This document shows, in pieces, positions 42,422 to 51,654 of a stretch of DNA of 64,000 bases (its first letter is position 1; every line of letters begins with the position of its first letter). The stretch is from contig NZ_JALIRS010000012.1 of assembly GCF_023337795.1 (NCBI RefSeq), positions 1-64,000 on the forward strand, given 5' to 3'. The translations under genes were made by a program, and so were the position numbers. Source of the DNA: Lysinibacillus sp. BPa_S21 (lineage in GTDB: Bacteria; Bacillota; Bacilli; Bacillales_A; Planococcaceae). Below the pieces are notes generated by a model. It had not been told where the DNA came from, made no database searches, and saw only the letters and a program-made list of their open reading frames with translations.

Positions 42422-43039
42422 TTAGAAAATCACTATATCTGCACAAGCTAACGGATTTTCTTTCTCTAAATAATAGTCCTCTGCTGGCCAATACCGTCTT
42501 TTATATTTACTTAATCGTGCCTCATAATTTCCTATATAGGCATCCCGTCGCAATACTCTATCCTCTCTGTTTTTTCGGGGTAAATCTATAAATAAACGAT
42601 AATCATAGAAGTTTCTCCATTCATGCCTCAAAAGGAATATCCCCTCGATAAGAAGAATACTATTGGAATCTAATTTTATTATTCTATCGCTAAGGGTATC
42701 TGCTGATTGATTATAAAACGGAAGCAAAAGTTGTAATTTATTATTATGTAACGGCAACAGCATATTATTTTTAATAAACTCAATATCCCATTGTAAATAA
42801 TAGTATTCATACCATTCATCGTAGCCAGTATCATAGCGTTTACTTCTTTCTACGATATGATTATCTATATGAATTAATGCTACTGCACAAATAGATTGTA
42901 GCTCCTCCGCTAATTTGTTAGCTACAGTGGATTTTCCTGCACCACCTAGTCCATCAATCGCTACAATGAACGGCCTCTCCGTACTAGATCTCACTTTAAA
43001 TTGTTTTATAATATCGCTTTTTAGTTCATGTATATCCAA
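42422..43039 (-). CDS. P-loop kinase, uridine kinase-like
   Basis: 205 residues. Walker A GLGGAGKST near residue 30, IHIDNHIV (Walker-B-like/substrate Asp) and a nucleoside-kinase type segment IEGIFLLRHEWRNFYDYRLFIDLPRKNREDRVLRRD. This layout fits the uridine kinase/phosphoribulokinase-like family common in Bacillales as 'kinase'. Exact substrate unknown. It lies downstream of the CoA-transferase genes with a terminator between them. Confidence 0.8.
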   Translation of the reverse strand: MDIHELKSDIIKQFKVRSSTERPFIVAIDGLGGAGKSTVANKLAEELQSICAVALIHIDNHIVERSKRYDTGYDEWYEYYYLQWDIEFIKNNMLLPLHNNKLQLLLPFYNQSADTLSDRIIKLDSNSILLIEGIFLLRHEWRNFYDYRLFIDLPRKNREDRVLRRDAYIGNYEARLSKYKRRYWPAEDYYLEKENPLACADIVIF

Positions 43040-43055
43040 TGATCAACACTCCTAT

Positions 43056-43087
43056 TGAAAAAACCAGCTCTTCTAAAGAACTGGTTC
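43056..43087 (-). terminator. intrinsic terminator of scoAB
   Basis: AACCAGCTCTT / AAGAACTGGTT stem with T6 on the minus strand. Confidence 0.88.
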
Positions 43088-43095
43088 CATTCCAT

Positions 43096-43737
43096 TTATA
43101 TTGCTAAGGCAACGTTAAATGAAGCAGCTGTCTTCTCTTTTACTTCCTCTAACGTGACACCCTCTGTTAATTCTATCAGCTGCATGCCCTCTTCCGTAAA
43201 GTCGAAAACAGCTAAATCTGTTATTAATCTATGCACAACGCCCTTGCCTGTCAAAGGTAGCTCACATTGTTTTTTTATTTTTGACTCACCGTTTTTATTG
43301 ACATGCTCCATCACGACGACGACTCTTTTCGCCCCGACTACAAGGTCCATGGCGCCTCCCATACCCTTCACCATTTTCCCTGGAATCATCCAGTTTGCAA
43401 GGTCGCCTGTTTCAGATACTTCCATGCCACCTAATATAGCCAGATCGATATGACCTCCACGAATCATAGCAAATGATTCAGCACTGTCAAAGAAAGAAGC
43501 GCCAGGAACAGCAGTCACCGTTTCTTTACCCGCATTAATTAAATCAGGATCGACCGCTTCTTCGGCTGGGTATGGACCAATGCCAAGAAGACCATTTTCT
43601 GATTGTAAAAGAACGTCATAATCAGCTGGAATTGCATTGGCCACAAGCGTTGGAATACCAATTCCTAAATTGACGTTCATGCCGTTTTGTATTTCTTTTA
43701 CCGCTCTATTTACGATTTGTTGTCTTGTATCAGCCAT
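43096..43737 (-). CDS. scoB: 3-oxoacid CoA-transferase subunit B
   Basis: 213 residues. [34 protein letters not shown] (with the catalytic Glu in SENG) and [45 protein letters not shown] are hallmarks of the B subunit of SCOT/acetoacetate CoA-transferase. Together with subunit A it moves CoA between succinyl- or acetyl-CoA and acetoacetate or related acids. Start overlaps the stop of scoA by one base (TAATG). Confidence 0.94.
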   Translation of the reverse strand: MADTRQQIVNRAVKEIQNGMNVNLGIGIPTLVANAIPADYDVLLQSENGLLGIGPYPAEEAVDPDLINAGKETVTAVPGASFFDSAESFAMIRGGHIDLAILGGMEVSETGDLANWMIPGKMVKGMGGAMDLVVGAKRVVVVMEHVNKNGESKIKKQCELPLTGKGVVHRLITDLAVFDFTEEGMQLIELTEGVTLEEVKEKTAASFNVALAI

Positions 43738-44444
43738 TACGCATCCCCCTTTTTCACCGTCAAACGCTCAATACGTTTCTCATAATTGCCACCTAGTAAA
43801 ACGCGCTGCACGAACACTCCGGGCGTATGAATATGATCTGGATTTAGCTCTCCTACTTCAACAATTTCCTCTACTTCTGCAATTGTAATTTTCCCCGCCA
43901 TTGCAGCTAGAGGATTAAAATTACGTGACGTTTTTCTGAAAACTAAATTGCCTAGCTTGTCTGCCTTCCATGCTTTGACAAGGGCAAAATCTGCGACAAT
44001 CCCTTTTTCTAAGATATATTCCTTGCCATCAAAAACCTTTACTTCTTTACCTTCAGCAATGGGTGTTCCAACGCCAGTAGCTGTGTAAAAGCCTGGAATT
44101 CCAGCACCGCCTGCTCGCATACGCTCCGCCAATGTACCTTGAGGTGTCAATTCTACTTCAAGCTCCCCACTTAAAAATTGCTGCTCGAAAATTTTATTTT
44201 CACCTACATAGGATGCAATCATTTTTTTGATTTGCTTATTTGCTAATAAAAGCCCTAAACCCCAATCATCCACACCGCAGTTATTGCTTACAACTGTTAA
44301 GTCCTTTGTTCCCCTTTGGACTAGCGCTGCAATTGATTTTTCAGGGATACCACAAAGCCCGAAGCCTCCTACCGCTAATGTATCTCCATCTTTAATATCT
44401 GCGACGGCTTCCTCAAACGAATTCCACACTTTTCCCTTCCCCAT
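43737..44444 (-). CDS. scoA: 3-oxoacid CoA-transferase subunit A
   Basis: 235 residues with the CoA-transferase family 1 start [22 protein letters not shown], the CoA-site [12 protein letters not shown] and the [21 protein letters not shown] stretch. First gene of the scoAB pair. Its upstream region holds a palindrome (44520-44540) that is probably the target of the adjacent LysR regulator. Confidence 0.94.
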   Translation of the reverse strand: MGKGKVWNSFEEAVADIKDGDTLAVGGFGLCGIPEKSIAALVQRGTKDLTVVSNNCGVDDWGLGLLLANKQIKKMIASYVGENKIFEQQFLSGELEVELTPQGTLAERMRAGGAGIPGFYTATGVGTPIAEGKEVKVFDGKEYILEKGIVADFALVKAWKADKLGNLVFRKTSRNFNPLAAMAGKITIAEVEEIVEVGELNPDHIHTPGVFVQRVLLGGNYEKRIERLTVKKGDA

Positions 44445-44519
44445 ATCGAAACCCCCTAAAATTTCTCGTTTATTAAGAAAAATTCTACCTTACTATCATT
44501 TTACAAGTAAAGGAATTAA

Positions 44520-44540
44520 TTAGAATACTATTTATTCTAA
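44520..44540. promoter_or_regulatory. palindromic operator upstream of scoA
   Basis: TTAGAATA-ctatt-TATTCTAA, perfect 8-base arms. The 13-mer CTATTTATTCTAA at its right side is repeated exactly at 45442-45454, just upstream of the LysR gene, suggesting one regulator binds both. Confidence 0.7.
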
Positions 44541-44551
44541 AAGTGCATAAA

Positions 44552-45430
44552 TCAATTTTCAGAACGTATTGTATGGAGTAGCTGCTTTAATGCAAAAGAT
44601 TGATATGTATTTTTCTTTGTAATAACACCTAAACGCCATGGCATATCAAAATTTAGTAACGGTATAATTTTGACATTTTTGTTTGTCTGCTTTGCGGCAA
44701 TTGAATATGGTAAAAGCGTCACCCCTAAATTCGAGGAAACTAGCTCCACAATTAAATCCCATTGGGAGCTTTTATAGCCAACTATTGGCGTAAATCCTAC
44801 GCTTTTGCATGATTTAATGACATAATCGTGCAATGTGAATTCCTCTGTAAAGATAATGAATGTTTCATTTTTTAAATCTTGTAATAGAATACGTTCTTGC
44901 TGAGCTAATGGATGCGACTCATTAATAAAGACAAAAAATTGGTCTTCCACAAATGATTGGACAGAAAATTTCCTTTCATCTGTAGGTATAACTACGATTC
45001 CCATATCAACATCGCCGTTTTCTACTAATGTCCCGATCATTTTAGCTCCACGTTCCACTAACTCTAAATGCACATTTGGATACTGCTTATGAAACTTCCG
45101 TGCGATTTCAGGAAAGAATAGGGTCCCAATTAGCGGTGGAATCCCTAATTTAATCGTACCTGTTTTGATGTTCGACAAGTCATCCAGTAGTATATGTAAA
45201 TCATGTATAGAGCGTGTTATTTTTTGTCCTTGTTTATAGACGATACTACCTGCGTCTGTTAATTCTATGTTGCGGGTAGATCGGTTTAATAGCTCTACAT
45301 GAAGAGCATTCTCTAGTTTTTTAATACTTTTGCTTAATGAAGGCTGTGATATAAAGGATTCGCTAGCTGCCTTTGTAAAGCTCCCATATTCAACAACAGC
45401 CATAAAAGCTTTTAAATCTCGCAACTCCAT
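44552..45430 (-). CDS. LysR family transcriptional regulator
   Basis: 292 residues: N-terminal winged helix (MELRDLKAFMAVVEYGSFTKAA, QPSLSKSIKKLE) and a type-2 periplasmic-binding-like effector domain (GTIKLGIPPLIGTLFFPEIARKF). It is encoded between scoAB and atoE and most likely controls them. Effector could be a short-chain or keto acid, which is inference. Start behind GGGGGT. Confidence 0.93.
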   Translation of the reverse strand: MELRDLKAFMAVVEYGSFTKAASESFISQPSLSKSIKKLENALHVELLNRSTRNIELTDAGSIVYKQGQKITRSIHDLHILLDDLSNIKTGTIKLGIPPLIGTLFFPEIARKFHKQYPNVHLELVERGAKMIGTLVENGDVDMGIVVIPTDERKFSVQSFVEDQFFVFINESHPLAQQERILLQDLKNETFIIFTEEFTLHDYVIKSCKSVGFTPIVGYKSSQWDLIVELVSSNLGVTLLPYSIAAKQTNKNVKIIPLLNFDMPWRLGVITKKNTYQSFALKQLLHTIRSEN

Positions 45431-45441
45431 ATAGATACCCC

Positions 45442-45454
45442 CTATTTATTCTAA
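45442..45454. promoter_or_regulatory. probable LysR binding half-site
   Basis: CTATTTATTCTAA, identical to the sequence at 44528-44540 in front of scoA, 12 bases upstream of the LysR start codon, suitable for autoregulation. The rest of 45455-45728 has no gene; it must hold the atoE promoter. Confidence 0.6.
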
Positions 45455-45728
45455 TTTGTTATAAAAAATATTCCTAAAATCCTTATTTAGTAATAAATTC
45501 TCCTCATTTTCAACTAATCCTCCTTCTTGAAAATTTGTACATCAAGTACAAGAGCAGTAAGGCTTTTTATAATGTTAAACAAAATTTACACTCACAATAG
45601 TCACCGCAAATTTATTTCTACATTACGTTGATTTTATTGTACTTAATTCCTATTTTATCTTTATTTATTCATTTCTCTATGTAAAATTAGCAATAAGGGA
45701 TGGCAGAAAAGGAAAGGGGATTTCTAAC

Positions 45729-47042
45729 ATGAAAACGTTAACAAGAATTTCGAATGCAATTATGGAAAAATATTTACCTGACCCATACATATTTGTCACG
45801 ATACTCACAGTATTAGTATTACTTTTAGGGGTTGCATTAACAGATTCTTCTCCGCTCGATATGGTGATATATTGGGGAGATGGTTTTTGGGAACTCTTAG
45901 CATTTACCATGCAAATGGTGATTGTCTTAGCAGCGGGTCATATTTTAGCGAATAGTCCTATCTTTAAAAAAGGATTATCAGCCTTTGCAAGTAAAATAAC
46001 AACACCAGGCATGGCAATTATCATTATTACATTCGTTTCACTAATCGCTTGCTGGATTAACTGGGGATTCGGACTTGTAATTGGTGCCCTTTTTGCAAAA
46101 GAAATAGCTCGTCATGTTAAAAAAGTAGACTATCGTTTATTAATCGCCAGTGCCTACTCAGGCTTTGTTATTTGGCATGGCGGATTAGCTGGTTCAATTC
46201 CATTATCCATTGCGACTGAAGGCCATAAGTTTGCTGACACTATGGGCATCGTGCCCACAAATGTTACATTATTTTCAACCTATAACTTGTTTATAGTTAT
46301 TGTGATTCTCTTCACTTTACCGTTGTTTAATCGTTGGATGATGCCAAAGGACAAAGATACAATAGAGGTTGACCCTGCTTTATTAGCGGAAGAAAAAACA
46401 GAGCTACCTAAGCCCGAGAACAACTTCGCGAGCCGCTCTGAGCGTAGCTATATTTTAACGATTTTAATCGGCATAATCGGCCTTGTATATTTAGTACATC
46501 ATTTTGCTACGAAAGGCTTTGTTCTTGATTTAAATGTCATTAATACGATTTTTATTGTGTTGGGTATCATTTTCCATGGAACACCACAAAGCTTCCTTGC
46601 TGCTGCACAAGATGCTATTAAAACAACAACAGGCATCGTTTTTCAATTTCCGTTTTACGCGGGAATTATGGGCATGATGACCGCTTCTGGTTTAGCGACT
46701 GTATTCTCAGAATGGTTCGTTAATGTTTCTAATGAACATACATTCTATCTGTTCACATTTTTCTCAGCAGGGCTTGTTAACTTCTTTATTCCGTCAGGTG
46801 GTGGACAATGGACGGTGCAAGCTCCTATTATGCTAGATGCTGCAACCACATTAGGTGCCGACTATGCTAAAACAGCTATGGCTATTGCGTGGGGTGACGC
46901 TTGGACTAATATGATTCAGCCATTTTGGGCACTCCCAGCCCTTGCAATTGCCGGCTTAAAGGCTAGAGATATAATGGGCTTCTGCTTATTTATTTTAATC
47001 TTCACCGGCATTATTATTAGCATCGGCCTCCTTTTCTTCTAA
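45729..47042 (+). CDS. atoE: short-chain fatty acid transporter, AtoE family
   Basis: 437 residues with about eleven hydrophobic segments. Typical AtoE features: LTRISNAIMEKYLPDPYIFVTILT at the N-terminus, GHILANSPIFKKG, FIPSGGGQWTVQAPIM and WGDAWTNMIQPFWALPALAIAGL. It should import short-chain fatty acids or ketone acids for the adjacent CoA-transferase. Start behind AAAGGGG. A terminator follows. Confidence 0.93.
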   Translation: MKTLTRISNAIMEKYLPDPYIFVTILTVLVLLLGVALTDSSPLDMVIYWGDGFWELLAFTMQMVIVLAAGHILANSPIFKKGLSAFASKITTPGMAIIIITFVSLIACWINWGFGLVIGALFAKEIARHVKKVDYRLLIASAYSGFVIWHGGLAGSIPLSIATEGHKFADTMGIVPTNVTLFSTYNLFIVIVILFTLPLFNRWMMPKDKDTIEVDPALLAEEKTELPKPENNFASRSERSYILTILIGIIGLVYLVHHFATKGFVLDLNVINTIFIVLGIIFHGTPQSFLAAAQDAIKTTTGIVFQFPFYAGIMGMMTASGLATVFSEWFVNVSNEHTFYLFTFFSAGLVNFFIPSGGGQWTVQAPIMLDAATTLGADYAKTAMAIAWGDAWTNMIQPFWALPALAIAGLKARDIMGFCLFILIFTGIIISIGLLFF

Positions 47043-47062
47043 CTAGATATAGAGTGTTCAAG

Positions 47063-47096
47063 CTTCACGGATTGTATATCCGTGAAGTTTTATTTA
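47063..47096 (+). terminator. intrinsic terminator of atoE
   Basis: CTTCACGGAT / ATCCGTGAAG stem, five-base loop, TTTTATTT. Confidence 0.88.
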
Positions 47097-47247
47097 CTCT
47101 TTGAGTGCAGTCAAAGAGACCTTTTAAAATGTTGTTCGGGCAAGTTTTAAAAGAATTGCCCTTTCGTAAAAATTACTTTTCCTCTTGCTCCTCACGTTAC
47201 GTTATCTTTTACAATGTAGATAACAACAAGTACGAGGAGGTAATAAA

Positions 47248-47471
47248 TTGTCTACACATTATTCAATTGGCGAGTTTGCTAAAAAAACTGGTGTAACCAT
47301 TCGAACTTTGCATTACTACGATGAAATTGATTTATTGAAGCCACCCTTTACATCTGCAGCTGGTAGAAGGTTTTATTCAAATGACGATATCATAAAAATC
47401 GACTTGGCCTCTTTGAATATTTGGATAAGAAAGAAGAAAACGAGCGAATTAAATCAATTTTAGGCGTTTAA
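47248..47471 (+). pseudogene. MerR family regulator, internally deleted remnant
   Basis: Begins at a TTG behind GAGGAGG with an intact MerR DNA-binding N-terminus (YSIGEFAKKTGVTIRTLHYYDEIDLLKP ... GRRFYSNDDIIK). After about 50 codons the MerR helix-turn-helix pattern stops. A different frame then reads GLFEYLDKKEENERIKSILGV (47406-47468) to a TAA at 47469, which looks like the tail of another regulator region. The middle of the gene seems deleted with a frame change. The 71-codon frame that remains is unlikely to work as a normal MerR dimer. Confidence 0.7.
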
Positions 47472-47542
47472 CTTTTTAGCTTACTGTTCTAACAAAGGGC
47501 TTTCGTTAAATTCCGATTCACGGAAAATCAACACAAGTTGTA

Positions 47543-47577
47543 CAAAAAGGTACTAGCGAATTGCAGTACCTTTTTGT
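47543..47577. terminator. terminator-like hairpin
   Basis: AAAAAGGTAC / GTACCTTTTT stem between the MerR remnant and the convergent LysE gene. Confidence 0.75.
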
Positions 47578-47646
47578 ATGCTAATTAATTTACCTTTTAA
47601 CCTGCAATGTTGCTTTTTGTACTAAAAAAACAGAACCCGTTACCTT

Positions 47647-48285
47647 TTAGTGGGCTTTTTCTAATGCTAGCTTAATGCCAAAACCAATTAACACTGCACC
47701 TGTCAATCCTTCGATAATAGCCTTCGTCGTTGGCTTTTTCATAAATGCACTAATTTTATCCAACAAGTAAACATAAAATACAAACCAAAATCCTGTTAAC
47801 GCAGTATAAATAAGCCCCATGATAAGAAACGGCATAAATGTACCGCTCTTACCATCTACAAACTGTGGTAAAAATGTTAGAAAAAAGACAGCCACCTTTG
47901 GGTTTGTAACGTTCGTTAAGAAGCCTTGCTTAAAGCATGATTGCTGTGAATATTTGTTATCAATTTGAGTTTCGTCTTGCACAACAGGAGACTCCGTACG
48001 TATTGCTCGTAAGGCCCATAAAGTTTTAACACCTAAATAGCATAAATAAACCGCTCCGACGTATTTTAAAATGGCAAATACATATGCTGACTTTACAATA
48101 ATCGCAGAAAGTCCAATAACCGCTGCAAAAGTATGAATCAATAATCCACAGCATGAACCGAGTAAAGTCTGTAAGCCTCCCTTTCTGCTTACGGTGAGTG
48201 TATTTTTTGTGGCAATCGCCGTATCCGGACCAGGCAAAATAATTAATAAAATGCACATTAATAAAAAGACAGATATGTTCACCAT
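47647..48285 (-). CDS. LysE/RhtB family amino-acid exporter
   Basis: 212 residues with five to six membrane helices. The family N-terminus ILPGPDTAIATKNTLTVSRKGGLQTLLG and NVTNPKVAVFFLTFLPQF are clear. Members export lysine, threonine, homoserine lactone or related compounds; the substrate here is open. Start behind GGAGG. Confidence 0.92.
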   Translation of the reverse strand: MVNISVFLLMCILLIILPGPDTAIATKNTLTVSRKGGLQTLLGSCCGLLIHTFAAVIGLSAIIVKSAYVFAILKYVGAVYLCYLGVKTLWALRAIRTESPVVQDETQIDNKYSQQSCFKQGFLTNVTNPKVAVFFLTFLPQFVDGKSGTFMPFLIMGLIYTALTGFWFVFYVYLLDKISAFMKKPTTKAIIEGLTGAVLIGFGIKLALEKAH

Positions 48286-48386
48286 TTTAAAGCCTCCTTT
48301 TCAGTCAGAAAATTATAAAAATAATTTTAACATATGTATGCCCATACAAAAAGACGCGAGGGAAAATTTATCCAATGTATTTATAA

Positions 48387-48434
48387 TTGACATATAACCT
48401 TAAGGTGTTATATATTCATAACACCTTAAGGTTA
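48387..48434 (+). promoter_or_regulatory. promoter embedded in a 17-bp-arm palindrome (ArsR operator candidate)
   Basis: TAACCTTAAGGTGTTAT (48395-48411) and its exact reverse complement (48418-48434) flank six bases. A promoter, TTGACA (48387-48392) with TATATT (48411-48416) at 18 bases, runs through it. It lies 29 bases before the AHSA1 gene of the AHSA1-ArsR operon, so the ArsR protein probably binds here and represses its own operon. Confidence 0.75.
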
Positions 48435-48462
48435 CATTTCTTCGTAAAGGAGTTCATTTTAA

Positions 48463-48888
48463 ATGACAGAAAAACTAGAGAATATTGTTAAGACAGTTAC
48501 ACTTAAAGCACCGATTGAAAAAGTATGGGAAACTGTAACGGACGCTGAAAAAATTGCTTCTTGGCTAATGCCAAATAATTTTAAGCCAATTGAAGGTCAC
48601 GAATTTACAATACAATCACCGTTTGGCCCTTCACCATGTCGAGTAGAACAAGTAGATGCCCCACATTTTGTTCGTTTTGCATGGGATACTGATGGATGGT
48701 TTGTCACTTTTGAATTGAAAGAAATTGGTGAGCAAACAGAATTTACGTTAACACATGGTGGCTGGAAAGAAGCTTCGCACATCATTCCTAAAGCTAATAT
48801 GCCTGCTGCAGCTATTCGTACAACAATGGATGGCGGCTGGACAATGCTTATCGGCAAAAAATTAAAAGAAGTTGTGGAATCACAATGA
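48463..48888 (+). CDS. SRPBCC/AHSA1 domain protein
   Basis: 141 residues of a START-like fold: TVTLKAPIEKVWETVTDAEKIASWLMP at the N-terminus, then VRFAWDTDGWFVTFELKEIGEQTEFTLTHGG. Such proteins hold a hydrophobic cavity; function is usually unknown. It overlaps the ArsR gene by ATGA, a very common pairing in Bacillales. Confidence 0.93.
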   Translation: MTEKLENIVKTVTLKAPIEKVWETVTDAEKIASWLMPNNFKPIEGHEFTIQSPFGPSPCRVEQVDAPHFVRFAWDTDGWFVTFELKEIGEQTEFTLTHGGWKEASHIIPKANMPAAAIRTTMDGGWTMLIGKKLKEVVESQ

Positions 48889-49205
48889 CACCGCTTGCTG
48901 TAAAGTATGATGTTTTTCAAGCAATTGCTGATCCAACAAGACGTCATGTCCTACAGCTACTTGCCACAAGTGATAAACCCATATCACTTATTTCTGAGAA
49001 TTTTTCTATAAGCCGAACTGCTGTCGTGAAGCATTTAAACATTTTAGAACAGGCTGAACTAGTTTCTGCTCAAAAAAAGGGACGGGAAAAAGTTTACACA
49101 TTACATGCAGAAAAACTAAAGGAAATTGAAGACTGGCTACAGTACTTTGATTTATTTTGGGATAATAAATTGGCACAACTACAAAATATTTTTGAAGAAA
49201 ATTAA
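48885..49205 (+). CDS. ArsR family transcriptional regulator
   Basis: 106 residues: winged helix IADPTRRHVLQLLATSDKPISLISENFSISRTAVVKHLNILEQAELV and a short tail. There is no metal-binding Cys cluster (no ELCVCDL), fitting the non-metal ArsR group paired with AHSA1 proteins. Probably represses its own operon through the palindrome at 48395-48434. Confidence 0.93.
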   Translation: MTPLAVKYDVFQAIADPTRRHVLQLLATSDKPISLISENFSISRTAVVKHLNILEQAELVSAQKKGREKVYTLHAEKLKEIEDWLQYFDLFWDNKLAQLQNIFEEN

Positions 49206-49246
49206 ACGAGGAGCTGTCCTAATAGTAGGGACAGCTCCTCGTTTAA
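49204..49246. terminator. bidirectional intrinsic terminator
   Basis: Perfect 16-bp stem AAACGAGGAGCTGTCC and its complement around an eight-to-nine-base loop, between convergent genes. Confidence 0.92.
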
Positions 49247-50022
49247 TAAAGATAAAATAATCCACCATTAATAATTTCTATTTTAATTTTGGTATCGTAT
49301 TGTTCCTCTAATGCCTTCTTTTCAATTTCATAGCATTCTGGTTTGTCTTCTTCCTCTTCATAAAAATAATCGAGCACTCGCTGATCCCGTTGCCATCGTT
49401 TTTTTGCTTCAGTAGCCCATGAATGGTCATCTTGTTCAATAATCTTTTCAATAGTAGCGTGTAATCTTTCGAGTGCTCTAAGGGGCTTGATGATAAATTG
49501 AACATGAAAAGCATTGTCTGCTGGAACAGTGTCAAATTCAGATGCACATATCGTCTCCTGAAATTCCTCTTTGATGATGCCCGTTAGCAAGTTTATGCCA
49601 AATGAATAAAGCATTTCTTTCGTTTGGTCGCAGCAATACGACACTTTAAAATTAACACCTAGCCATGGCGTAAGGATAACTTGCCCTATTGCGTTATCTA
49701 CCTTCTCAAAAAGCTGAACATACGCTCCTAGCTCCCTTGTCGCTTGAAAAAGCTGGTTCATTCTCGGTGAGCCGAAATGAATGGCTTCACCATAAAGATT
49801 CCCAGTTGATGCTGTCTGATTTGTAATGAAAGTTACTTGAGCTGGATTTGCCTCACTATTTGTCGCTTCTACGTATTGCCAATAAAAAGGGCGATTCATA
49901 ATTCTTTTATCGATATCAGCTGTTAATTGTACTGTAAGATAATGTTCTTCTTCACTTATAATAGGGCAATCATTTTCATTAAAAAATTGTCGTAAATAAC
50001 TATGAACTTGCTGTGGATACAT
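49243..50022 (-). CDS. yqhG: YqhG family protein
   Basis: 259 residues, no signal or membrane segment. Recognised as YqhG from its start MYPQQVHSYLRQFFNENDCPI, the GNLYGEAIHFGSPRM stretch, and from position directly downstream of the YqhH-like helicase, the same pair as in B. subtilis. Function unknown. It contains an internal Glu/Asp-rich segment (YEEEEDKPE). Start behind GGGAGAAGG. Confidence 0.85.
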   Translation of the reverse strand: MYPQQVHSYLRQFFNENDCPIISEEEHYLTVQLTADIDKRIMNRPFYWQYVEATNSEANPAQVTFITNQTASTGNLYGEAIHFGSPRMNQLFQATRELGAYVQLFEKVDNAIGQVILTPWLGVNFKVSYCCDQTKEMLYSFGINLLTGIIKEEFQETICASEFDTVPADNAFHVQFIIKPLRALERLHATIEKIIEQDDHSWATEAKKRWQRDQRVLDYFYEEEEDKPECYEIEKKALEEQYDTKIKIEIINGGLFYLY

Positions 50023-50040
50023 GGGTCCTTCTCCCTTACA

Positions 50041-51549
50041 CTATACAGATTCTTTAAAGTTAGATAGAATCGCATCTAAATCGCCGACTACCTTTTCGAA
50101 AACATCAATTTTCGTATGAAGTAATGCTAAAATATTCTCTTCAATCGTATTGGCAATAGCCAAATTATAAATATGAACATCATGCTCTTGCCCTAATCGA
50201 TGCACACGACCAATCCGTTGCTCTAGCTTCATAGGGTTCCAGGGCAAATCATAGTTAATAACATGATGGCAAAACTGAAGGTTTATCCCCTCTCCGCCTG
50301 CCTCAGTTGCGATTAAAACCTGTGCCCTTTCCTTAAAAAGATGCTTCATATAATCCCGTTTGCTTTTATTATATTTACCGTTGAACAGGACACTCGTTAT
50401 ACCGTTAGCATGTAAGTACCATTGCAAATAAATTTGAGTAGCTCTATATTCTGTAAAAATAATCACTTTATCTTTGGCCTGTTCAACTATTTCAAGTGTC
50501 TTTTTCGCCTTTGAATTCACTTCTAAGGCCATTAATTTTACTAATATATCTTCAATTTCTTGTGATTGTGCATTGTCTTCCATCATTTTAGATAATGTTA
50601 AAGCTGTAGCCTCTTTACTACTACACATTTCCTTCTGCAATGTAATCATTGAAAAAGAGCCTGTATTTTGAAGCGTTCCGAGCAGATTATAAACTTCCTC
50701 TTCTTCCTTAGTGAACTGGATAGGAACAATTTGAACACGGCGATTCGTCCATTCAATACCCGTGTCCTCCCGCCTATTCCTCACCATCACCTGATTCACT
50801 AATTCCTTTAAATAATCATTATGCTCTAAATCATGCTTACTTGCCGAAAATGCAGATTGAAATGTATCATAATTGCCAAGATGACCAGGCTTAAGTAAAG
50901 AAATAAGATAAAATAATTCAAAAACATCGTTTTGAATCGGTGTGGCTGTTAATAGTAAACAAAACTTTTTCTTTAAGCCTTGCACGAATTCGTAAATTTG
51001 GGTTTTATGATTTTTTAATTTATGGGCCTCATCGATAATAATCATGTCGTAATTCTGCTCATAAATACGCTCTTTATGAGGACTTTTCTTCGCCGTATCC
51101 ATACTCATAATAAGGACATCATGGCGCTCAATCTGAACATTTTTTTTATAAGCTACTGCCGGAATGTGGAACTTTATATTTAATTCTTCAACCCACTGAT
51201 TAATAAGCGAGGCCGGAGCTAATATTAATGCTCTCTTAACAAGGCCACGAATCAAATATTCTTTTAAAACCAAACCTGCTTCAATTGTTTTACCAAGACC
51301 CACTTCATCAGCTAAAATCGCTTTACCATTCATACGTTCAATAACTGTTTCCGCTGCTTCCAACTGATGCTTAAGCGGTGTTAAATTTGGTAAATACTTT
51401 GTCGCCTGTAAACCTGTGAAATCAGTAATTAATTTCATTTTTACAATTTCATAATTCATCTTGTACAATGTCCAGCTATCCCATTTTCCAAGTTCATTCA
51501 GTTTATTGATAAAGCCTTCTTCCCATTCTGACGACCTTTCTATTCTCAT
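50041..51549 (-). CDS. yqhH: SNF2-type DEAD/H helicase, YqhH-like
   Basis: 502 residues. SF2 motifs in order: ILADEVGLGKTIEAG (I), ILAPASLINQW (Ia), MIIIDEAHKLKNH (II, DEAH), LLLTATPIQNDVFELF (III), VIIFTEYRATQIYLQWYL (IV), VLIATEAGGEGINLQFCHHVINYDLPWNP (V) and RIGRVHRLGQ (VI). It is a DNA-dependent ATPase of the RapA/SNF2 group. The ATG at 51549 follows GAGGTGATG. In B. subtilis this gene faces gcvT; here the region upstream holds a composite repeat instead of the glycine-cleavage operon. Confidence 0.92.
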   Translation of the reverse strand: MRIERSSEWEEGFINKLNELGKWDSWTLYKMNYEIVKMKLITDFTGLQATKYLPNLTPLKHQLEAAETVIERMNGKAILADEVGLGKTIEAGLVLKEYLIRGLVKRALILAPASLINQWVEELNIKFHIPAVAYKKNVQIERHDVLIMSMDTAKKSPHKERIYEQNYDMIIIDEAHKLKNHKTQIYEFVQGLKKKFCLLLTATPIQNDVFELFYLISLLKPGHLGNYDTFQSAFSASKHDLEHNDYLKELVNQVMVRNRREDTGIEWTNRRVQIVPIQFTKEEEEVYNLLGTLQNTGSFSMITLQKEMCSSKEATALTLSKMMEDNAQSQEIEDILVKLMALEVNSKAKKTLEIVEQAKDKVIIFTEYRATQIYLQWYLHANGITSVLFNGKYNKSKRDYMKHLFKERAQVLIATEAGGEGINLQFCHHVINYDLPWNPMKLEQRIGRVHRLGQEHDVHIYNLAIANTIEENILALLHTKIDVFEKVVGDLDAILSNFKESV

Positions 51550-51654
51550 GATCATCACCTCATGCTATTATTTCTAGTTTAGGTTGTCCAAAAAAGAGAA
51601 AGCTATGTTAAGGTTTTGCGAAAGAAAAATTAAATAGCTAAAGTATACTCCGGC

